A DNA stretch of 22,452 nucleotides from JAWLDA01 sp041686855 (GTDB taxonomy: Bacteria > Bacillota > Limnochordia > DTU080 > RSA5): the NCBI GenBank assembly GCA_041686855.1, contig JAWLDA010000024.1:1-22452 (forward strand). Reading direction: 5' to 3'. Position numbers and translations under genes: made by a program. The notes beneath the pieces were generated by a model. It worked only from the letters and a program-made list of their open reading frames with translations. It did not search any database and had not been told where the DNA came from. Shown in pieces: positions 1 to 7,400 of the stretch; position 1 is the first letter of the stretch, and every line of letters starts with the position of its first letter.

Positions 1-97
1 GGATAGTGGGTTCGAGTCATGATCTGGTCTCTCTCCTGTCTCTTTGACTCTACCCGAACTAAGCTCATGTGTCCAAATCGGTTAGGGGGCTAATGTG
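1..97 (-). mobile_element. end of an IS3-family-like insertion sequence, left copy
   Basis: Bases 1-97 are the exact reverse complement of 22355-22451. Read outward (minus strand) from base 97, the copy starts CACATTAGCCCCCTAACCG, followed by TTGGACAC, which resembles the CCCC...TTGGACA layout of IS3-family terminal repeats. It then has a purine-rich ribosome binding region (AGGAGAGAGA) and ATG at 20..18, giving M-T-R-T-H-Y before the window ends. IS3 OrfA transposases often start this way (MTR-x-RY-x-x-EF). Only the end of the element is present, so the family call is inference. An alternative is a repeat or assembly-graph overlap of about k-mer length. Confidence 0.6.
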
Positions 98-505
98 ATA
101 CGTTCGATCTGTTTTAACTTATTCCCACTTAACAACCTAGCTCAAGCGGGCTCACAATGGCCAAGTACCCAGGCGGGATTTATCCAGTTTGCCATCTTCA
201 TCGGCCTTGTCCTTACACGTCGGCGATTTCTCACGTTCAGTGCCCTGATCGTCTCCTTGGTGTGGCTTGGGCTCCAGTTTAGACAGTGGTACATTCCCTA
301 CCATTTTGGAATCGGCGAGACGGACTGGTACTTTGAGCACGGTTATGATTCGACGATAACGATCCTGCCGTCGATAAGCGGACATGCTGTAACGCCTGAC
401 CTTCAGCATAACATTCTCCAATTGCTGTCGGCCTTAGTGATCCTTACTGCGGTGATGGCGTTGATCCAGTGTTTCAAGCGGTATGGAGAACGAGACAAAG
501 GCTAA
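95..505 (+). CDS. small integral membrane protein, probably 5'-truncated
   Basis: The only plus-strand gene; I do not recognise a named family. About 136 residues with two clear hydrophobic helices, one near residues 28-62 (AGFIQFAIFIGLVLTRRRF and the segment after it) and one near the C-terminus (LLSALVILTAVMALI). Between them is an aromatic-rich extracytoplasmic loop containing WYIPYHFG and a conserved-looking VTPDLQHNILQLL. The nominal GTG start at 95 lies inside the terminal repeat, the upstream frame is closed by TAG at 83-85, and there is no convincing ribosome binding site or internal ATG before residue 120. The true N-terminus may therefore have been removed at the repeat edge (97/98). 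It converges on the histidine kinase gene, with 33 bp between the stops and no terminator visible. Confidence 0.55.
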   Translation: MIRSICFNLFPLNNLAQAGSQWPSTQAGFIQFAIFIGLVLTRRRFLTFSALIVSLVWLGLQFRQWYIPYHFGIGETDWYFEHGYDSTITILPSISGHAVTPDLQHNILQLLSALVILTAVMALIQCFKRYGERDKG

Positions 506-538
506 CCGAGTTACCACATCCGAAAAAGTGGGGCGGGA

Positions 539-1972
539 TCAAACGGCCGTCGCCGCACCTATGGAGGTCACACGAGGCAGTTGCAGACAGAAAACTGTCT
601 CTTCGCCAGGTAGACTTGATACATAAATGGCTCCACCGTGCGCATCGGCTACTTGTTTGACGACCGAAAGACCGATGCCAAGCCCGTCCCTCCTACCTTC
701 AGTCCCCGTCCGATATAGACGGTCAAAGATTCTCTGCTGTTCCGCCGCGGCGATGCCTTGCCCTCGATCCCGCACACGGATGTGAACCCCCTCAGGTAAG
801 ATCGCGAGGGTCACACCGAGGAACTTGCCGGCGCTCCCGTGGGCCAGTGCGTTGTCGAGTAGGTTGCGAACCGCACGTTCTAAAACGACGCGGTCGAGTC
901 GCAACCACACGTCCTCTTCCGGAATCTCAATCTCCGGGGCCACGCCCTTCTCCTCGGCGATCAACACGTAATCCGCCACGATGCGCCGCAACAGCTCCGA
1001 GAGATTCACATCTTCGAACTTGAGGTCAAACCCTCCGGATTCCAATCGTGATATGTCAAGGAGCACATCTAAGATCTCCGACATGTACTGTGACCGCTGC
1101 AGAATAATCCCTGTGAATTGCCGCACGTCCTCCACTCTCGCGTTCGGCACCCCCGAACGAATGGTCTCTGCATACCCCATAATTGTAGTGAGAGGAGTGC
1201 GTAAGTCGTGTGATAGGTTGGACATGAGCTCTTTGCGCCGACTCTCGAACGACTGAATCTCCGTCACCTGCTCCTTGATACGGCGGGCCATCGCGTTGAA
1301 GTGCTGAGCCAACTGCCCAATCTCGTCTCTTGAGAGATCCACAATCGGCGTTTCGGAGTCGTGAACATCGAAGGAGTTCATCGCACGGTTTAACTTTCGT
1401 AAACGGCGATTCATCCGAGACAAAAAGAACATAGTAAACCCAAATGGGGTGAGAAAGAAGAGGAGAAATGGTACCACCAGTTGGTAGAACGCGGCGTTGT
1501 CGATCACGTAAAAGTAGACCTGTGCCCGCTGCATGATGTCAGTAGGGAGCGAAATCATCAAGAAGTGCGGTCTTCCGCTCCAATTGGTTTCGGTAACAAG
1601 AGCGACGTGTTCGCCTTCGGTCCACATATCGTACGGCATACCTGAGACTGTGGAGGCTAATTCCCCCACGACGTAAGGCTCGGTTCGTCCAGCACTCGAG
1701 TAGATAACCGCTCCCTCGACGTCGATCCATTCCAACGTAACGCCCGTATGCTGTGCCGCAAGTCGCTCCAACACGAATTCCACCCCGCCGTGATACGCAG
1801 GGTCGACCTTATCAATGGCCGAAAGAGCCTCTTTGCGAATTGCATCAAGTGAATTGAGGTTTTGGCCTGGAAAGGTGATGCTCCCGAAAACCAACGCACC
1901 GACAACGAATAGGATGGTCGACAGGATCGAGCAGACGATGAAGTAGATCCAAAGCTTAGTGCGAATGCTCAT
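539..1972 (-). CDS. membrane-bound sensor histidine kinase
   Basis: 477 residues from ATG at 1972, which overlaps the regulator stop by 4 bp (ATGA) and follows GTGGGGG; an upstream start at 2008 is less likely because it would overlap the regulator further. Order: TM1 about 8-32; extracytoplasmic sensor region about 33-162 with no recognised ligand domain; TM2 about 164-185; HAMP about 186-238; HisKA with phospho-acceptor His255 (SNLSHDLRTP); HATPase_c with N-box Asn374 (NLLDNALAHG), G1 box DRGQGI at 402-407 and G2 box GLGIGLSV at 430-437. All catalytic motifs are intact, so this should be an active kinase. It phosphorylates, by inference, the regulator encoded immediately upstream. The pair sits at the 3' end of the tpsA-tpsB unit, suggesting that it senses an envelope signal and controls exoprotein secretion. 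Confidence 0.93.
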   Translation of the reverse strand: MSIRTKLWIYFIVCSILSTILFVVGALVFGSITFPGQNLNSLDAIRKEALSAIDKVDPAYHGGVEFVLERLAAQHTGVTLEWIDVEGAVIYSSAGRTEPYVVGELASTVSGMPYDMWTEGEHVALVTETNWSGRPHFLMISLPTDIMQRAQVYFYVIDNAAFYQLVVPFLLFFLTPFGFTMFFLSRMNRRLRKLNRAMNSFDVHDSETPIVDLSRDEIGQLAQHFNAMARRIKEQVTEIQSFESRRKELMSNLSHDLRTPLTTIMGYAETIRSGVPNARVEDVRQFTGIILQRSQYMSEILDVLLDISRLESGGFDLKFEDVNLSELLRRIVADYVLIAEEKGVAPEIEIPEEDVWLRLDRVVLERAVRNLLDNALAHGSAGKFLGVTLAILPEGVHIRVRDRGQGIAAAEQQRIFDRLYRTGTEGRRDGLGIGLSVVKQVADAHGGAIYVSSLPGEETVFCLQLPRVTSIGAATAV

Positions 1973-2664
1973 GGGGGCCCCCACGCAAAGCGATATCCGA
2001 TTCCCCATACCGTCTGAATGTGAACCGGGTTAGAGGGGTCATCTTCGACTTTCTTCCTCAACTGATTAATATAGACGCTGATCGTATTGCTGTCGTATTG
2101 ATTGTGGTTCCAAACGCTCATGGAGATCTCCGCCTTCGTATGCACCCGATCGGGATGACGCATAAAAAGGGCAAGGATGGAGCATTCGATCGGCGTCAAC
2201 CTGATGATGCGCTCCCCCTTGTGCAACACCAGATTCTCAGTGTCGAGGACGAGGGAGCCGGCGCGGATCTTGTGCTCATCTGCAAAGACGTGCTTGCCAA
2301 AACGTCTTAAGTTGGCCTTCACACGCGCGACCAGCTCCCGCGGACTAAAAGGCTTGGTCATATAATCGTCGGCGCCGAGGTCGAGTACCGTAACCTTATC
2401 GGTCTCCGTACGTTTGGCACTGACGACAATAACAAGAGTTTGCAAAGAAGCGTCCCGCATAAACTTTAGGACGTCAATGCCGCTTTGATCGGGCATCATC
2501 AAGTCCAGGACGATAAGATCCACCTGCTCGCAGTGCAACACTTGGATGGCTTGAGAGCCCGAACGCGCTTCAAGAGCGCGCATACCGCTTTCTTCGATGT
2601 GTAAACAAATCAGCTGACGTGTATCAGGATCGTCGTCGACGATCAAAACCGTAGGAGACCTCAT
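1969..2664 (-). CDS. OmpR/PhoB-family response regulator
   Basis: 231 residues. The receiver domain (about 5-118) has the acidic pocket Asp10-Asp11-Asp12, phospho-acceptor Asp54 (LDLMMPDQSG), Ser82 and Lys104 (TKPFSPREL). The C-terminal winged helix (about 133-228) has the typical LTPIEC...LF start, a recognition-helix region NTISVYINQLRKKVE and the GIGYRF wing. Its stop overlaps the kinase start (ATGA), so the two are translationally coupled. It lies 88 bp after tpsB on the same strand with no convincing terminator in between, so co-transcription with tpsA-tpsB is likely, though a separate promoter is not excluded. Proteins of this class typically bind 11-bp direct repeats, and exactly such an element lies upstream of tpsA (10436-10457). 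Confidence 0.94.
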   Translation of the reverse strand: MRSPTVLIVDDDPDTRQLICLHIEESGMRALEARSGSQAIQVLHCEQVDLIVLDLMMPDQSGIDVLKFMRDASLQTLVIVVSAKRTETDKVTVLDLGADDYMTKPFSPRELVARVKANLRRFGKHVFADEHKIRAGSLVLDTENLVLHKGERIIRLTPIECSILALFMRHPDRVHTKAEISMSVWNHNQYDSNTISVYINQLRKKVEDDPSNPVHIQTVWGIGYRFAWGPP

Positions 2665-2752
2665 ACGTTAGAGATTCCGTGTGAGCAACGCCCACCCTGC
2701 TAAAAGCCCTGGTAGCGACGGTTGAGGAACTCCCTTGGATAACTATGGGAGA

Positions 2753-4411
2753 CTACCACCGATAACTCCCTGTGAGCAGTATCCGAGGACGGACGTTTGC
2801 GGTCTGAGACACTGTAAGTGGGACGGCATACTGCACTTTCGCTTGGAACGGGTCTTCTGAATAATGGAGCCCCACACCCACGCCAACAAGCGTACGTACT
2901 GTAGGCCCATCAACCCACGGTCGCTTGCTCACTCGGACGCCCCCGGCGTCAACAAAAGCTGAGAGTGATAAATGCGGAGAGTGTTCCATCCCAAAGGGAG
3001 CGTGAAAGCGAGCCTCGGCCCTAGCCACCCATCCTTCGTCGCCCGTGGCCTCCTCGGCCCCATAAGCTCGGACGCGATTGGCCCCACCCAGTACAAACCT
3101 CTCTGAACTATGAAGATTCTTGGACGCCCATTGAGCGGAAATCATGCCCACCAGAGAGGTCGTACGACTTAGGGCAACGGTTCTTTCAAAATCGCCATTT
3201 GCAATGGAATACAGCCCTGCCGTCTGCGCCCCCGCGGCGTCTTGTGCCAAAACGTCCGGATCGAGTATCTCCAGATTCCCGGAGGAGACAGAGAGTGAGA
3301 ACCGGTCGACCCCTCCGGCAAAGATGTTTATCCGTCGTTCGCCGGTGGTCCTCACCCTCGCTACCCCAGCGCGTCGCGTCGTTATGTCGCCGAAGAGAGC
3401 GTCCTCCATGCGTCTGACGTCGTACCCCGCCCCCACGTCGATCCTCGCCTCGGACGTGCGTAGGTACGGATAATGCGCAGCGAGGCTCCACTGAACGGTC
3501 CTGCCCTCTGCGTCCAAGGCGTCAAAGGGTCCGACCAAATCGTATCTGGAGGTAGATCCAGATACCGCCACCCGCAGTGGGCCGTCGTTCACCGGTGCCG
3601 AATAGGCAAGGCGTCCGTGCACTAAGCCGTCACCCGAACGCATGATTTGGACGCTTGCGAGATCTCCCCACCCCCTGGGGTTTCTGAGTTCAGCGACCAG
3701 CGTCGTTCGCGTCGCTCCGAGATGCTCGTTGCCGAAGTTGTCGAACGTAAGACTCCCCGTCCACTGAGTCCCCTCCGCCAAATAAACGGACAGGTCAAAA
3801 GCCCCAGGCTCCGTGCCGCGTGAGAGCTCCGCGCGGGCCCTGACACCCGGGGTCTCGTTAAGCAGGCGTATAACTCGATCCAGCGTCGCTGTCTTGATGA
3901 CCGTCCCCGGCTCGAGAGGGTCGAGGAGCCCTTGCGCAACCTGTTTTCGCAATCCCGCATTGTTTTGTACCGAGACCCGCCCATAGCTTCCTTCGATCAC
4001 GCTGATCTCAACGACGCCATCTTGGATCTCTTGGGGAGGGAGGTAAGCTTCCGCCAATGGGTAGCCGCTCATTGCATAGTGTCTTGTGACGCTGGCCGCA
4101 ATCTCCCGCAATCCCTCCACCGTGTACTCGCGACCTGCGGCTCCAGAGACGACGTCAGCCAATTCTTCCTGGGTGAAAACGGTGTTTCCAGTGAATACAA
4201 GCTCCTTCACCCAGAATAAAAGCACATCATTTGTGTGCGACTGCGGCCGCTCGTCCGAATCCGCGCCCAACGCCAGTCCGTTGAATCCTGAAATGAGAGT
4301 CATCACGGCCAGAATGACGCCCACGATCCTACCGTTCCTGTTTCCATTCCAGCCCATAACAAACGCAACCCCCAACGAGTCGTATCTGACGGCAATCAAT
4401 TTACTCCGCAT
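2753..4411 (-). CDS. TpsB-type outer-membrane transporter (ShlB/FhaC/HecB family)
   Basis: 552 residues from ATG at 4411, which overlaps the tpsA stop by 11 bp and has GGGGGA five bases upstream. An internal ATG at 4357 would give a shorter, more typical signal peptide. Signal sequence about 29-49 with likely cleavage after ALG; POTRA-type domain about 68-141 (VKELVFTGNTVFTQEEL ... VVEISVIEGSYG) and a second POTRA about 142-215; then a beta-barrel ending in Tyr-Arg-Trp, an aromatic C-terminus typical of outer-membrane proteins. The conserved transporter motif is visible as GGANRVRAYGAEEATGDEGW, equivalent to the VRGY/GDxG signature of FhaC-like proteins. By family knowledge it recognises the TPS domain of its partner in the periplasm and moves it across the outer membrane. 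Length matches the family. Confidence 0.93.
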   Translation of the reverse strand: MRSKLIAVRYDSLGVAFVMGWNGNRNGRIVGVILAVMTLISGFNGLALGADSDERPQSHTNDVLLFWVKELVFTGNTVFTQEELADVVSGAAGREYTVEGLREIAASVTRHYAMSGYPLAEAYLPPQEIQDGVVEISVIEGSYGRVSVQNNAGLRKQVAQGLLDPLEPGTVIKTATLDRVIRLLNETPGVRARAELSRGTEPGAFDLSVYLAEGTQWTGSLTFDNFGNEHLGATRTTLVAELRNPRGWGDLASVQIMRSGDGLVHGRLAYSAPVNDGPLRVAVSGSTSRYDLVGPFDALDAEGRTVQWSLAAHYPYLRTSEARIDVGAGYDVRRMEDALFGDITTRRAGVARVRTTGERRINIFAGGVDRFSLSVSSGNLEILDPDVLAQDAAGAQTAGLYSIANGDFERTVALSRTTSLVGMISAQWASKNLHSSERFVLGGANRVRAYGAEEATGDEGWVARAEARFHAPFGMEHSPHLSLSAFVDAGGVRVSKRPWVDGPTVRTLVGVGVGLHYSEDPFQAKVQYAVPLTVSQTANVRPRILLTGSYRW

Positions 4412-7400
4412 CAGGATCCCCCGAGCTTCTCAGGGCGGTCTGGTAAAAGTGACTCAGAATTGAACGGTAAACGTCGTCCGTAAGTCCGGGGATGCGAAAG
4501 TGGTTATCCCGTGGAATCGTCACCGTGAGCATACCGTCGGAGTAGGAGATCGTGTAATTTCTTGCACTCAAGCCTGAGGCGGCGACACGGTAGGCGCCCG
4601 GCAGGGATGTAGGATTTGCAAGTGTTGCAAATGTCAGGGTTCCATCGAGGACACTCTCGTCATCTCCCAACCGGAAGCCGTCGACGGAGACGCGAAAGGT
4701 TGGATTCTCTTCGCCAAAGACCCGAGAAGCGTCGACAACTCGCACATTAAGCGGAGCCGGTTTGATCGTACCGATCGCAGCTTTCACGGTGCCGCCCCCA
4801 GGAGTGATCCGGTAACCGTAGATGACGACCTCTCCGTCTAACACGCTGTCGATTGCGATCCCTGTGATATCGGCCGTAACCCGCTTCCCGTCTCCAACGT
4901 TCGGAGAGTCGTATTCACCCTCCGTGGGCAGCCCAGAGACGATCACCCGCTCGCCCGCCAGACTCCCTGTAACGGTAATGTTCCCCGGCGACAGTGGGGC
5001 GACGGCACCACCGTCGTACACCTTGCTAATATCGCCCGTTAGCCTCATTGCGACCTCCGGTGCATACTGGTACAAGAAGCCGCTGCCCTCGCCCAGCACT
5101 TCGCTCATACCGTATTGGGCCCGGTATTGGCGAAAGTCGTGCTTGAGGCCGCCTCGGTCGTCTTTTAACGGGCTTTGCGACCACACAAGATAGCGCCCCT
5201 TGGGCGTGGAGATTGCGTTCTCCCCGGCATGATTCTTAAAGCTTTCGGCCACAGCGAGCACTACAGCGTTCCCGGGGGCACTGCTTGCGAAGCCGAAACC
5301 CTCATCGATCGTGAGGTGCCCCCCGGAAACCACGAGAACAGTGCCGTTCTCCGCGTGCACCGACGCGTCAACCTCGAGATCCCCGCTCACGTGCATCGTC
5401 AAGTCAACTCCAGACTTGACGACCACGTCTCCATCCTCGATAGTGTAAGCGGCCCCGTTGGCCACCTCGGACTCCCGGGCATCCGGGTCCCCCAAAGCGC
5501 GAGCCAACACGTCCGTCACCATTACACTCATTTGTGAAACATCTGTTTTAATCGGGAGGAGGCCATTGGTAATCTCCATCCCCAATGCATGCCCTTCAGG
5601 AGTCAACCATTTGAGCGCATTTCCAAGTTGCGCGCCGACTTCAGTTCCACCAAAGCGTTCGGAGTTCAGCCACGTGAGCACAACGCCAGAATCCCTTGGG
5701 TCAGTGGCGAAGTAGTAGGATCCATCTGCGCCTGTGTACGTCCGTCCCAACCACTCACCGTCCACTGCAACGCCCACGCCGATTCCACCGGCCGCGCCCA
5801 TCGCGCCGGGCACATCGTGTACGGCGCCGCGTACCACCGTCGGAGCCTCGCCACCAAATTGCCACTCGAGGTACGGATATGAGATCCCGTCGACAATCCG
5901 CCAGGTATCACCGAGATCCCACTCCGCGTAGGTCGTTTGATTCGTCATCGCTACGGTCCCGATGCCGATAGCGACCCCACCGGCGCTCGTCCCTCGACCG
6001 GAGGTTGCCACGTTCCAAAAGCTGCGCTCAACCGTTCCAGGCCCATATCCTATAAGACCGCCGACGTTGGGCCCGGTGCCAGCCACTGCACCTGTGCTAA
6101 ATGAGTCTGTTACTGATGAGGCCTCAACACTCCGACCGACCAGTCCGCCGACATGATCCGTTCCTACCACGGGACCCAAGCTGTAAGAGGCGTGTACAAC
6201 GCCGACATTATTCCCGATGAGACCGCCGACTCGCTCACTTCGGCCGCGCACCGCGCTTACACTGAATGACGTTTCGACTCGCCCCCAATTCTCACCGATG
6301 AGCCCACCCACGTTGAGATCGTGGCCCACCACCGTGCCCAGGCTGTATGATTCGCTCACATTGCCTCGATTCGTCCCAATCAATCCACCGACGCTGAACG
6401 ACTGCGTCAACACATCTCCGGTACTGTACGCCCGCGTGACCCGGCTACCCGCCACGCTTTCACCCACCAGACCGCCGACGTGATTGCCCACTGCGCTGAC
6501 GTTTCCTGCACTGTGCGAACCACTTACGAATCCTGCGTTGCGGCCCACGAGACCACCGACGTAGCTGCTCTTCCCACTGACCCGTCCTTTACTGTAAGAA
6601 TCGATTACAGCGTCCGCGTTACTGCCGATGAGCCCCCCGACAATGGCGCCTTCGCTAGAGACATCCCCCTCACTGTACGAACCGCTCACTTCTCCGGAGT
6701 TAGTCCCTACCAATCCACCGACCACATCAGAGGTTCCCAAGACTGTACCCGTGCTGTACGAATCGGTCACCATACCGAGGTTTTCGCCGATCAGTCCACC
6801 GACGTGATCACGCAGCCCAAGCACTGACCCTGCGTTGTAGGAACGCGTCACGACGCCATCGTCTCCGTTTTGGCCTACGAGACCGCCGACGTTGACGCCC
6901 TCGGCCAAGCCCGTCACCTGGCTTTCGTTGTACGAATCACTAATCTCCCCGAGATTCCTTCCGACCAGGCCGCCCACGTGATCGCCGTATCCGAACACAC
7001 TAAGCTGCGCGCTGAACGATGTCGTCACCGTGCCGAGGTTGAGACCGACTACACCACCCACAGTGTCAACCAATCCCACCACGTTACCCTGATTGTAAGA
7101 TCCGCGGATACGCCCTTCATTCCGCCCTACAACCCCGCCGACGCTCGAGCCACCTCCGTTGGTGGTCCCCTCGCTGTACGAACCGATCACGTCGCCCAGA
7201 TTGGTTCCGACGATTCCGCCGACATTCTCGTTCCAGCCTGTCACCACGCCTCCACCGAAGTGCGACTCGCGAATAGTTCCCTCGATGTTTCGGCCAACCA
7301 AACCACCGACATGATCCCCGTGGCCTTCAACGGTCAACGTCGGACCATCGACGTATGAGCTTTCGACGACACCATAGGCGTTGTTTCCGACCAGTCCCCC

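Noticed and set aside
2640..2664. A second copy of the 11-bp regulator box at the regulator gene's own start
   Set aside because: Only ATCT followed by a shifted TAA is shared; there is no tandem arrangement. Not better than chance.
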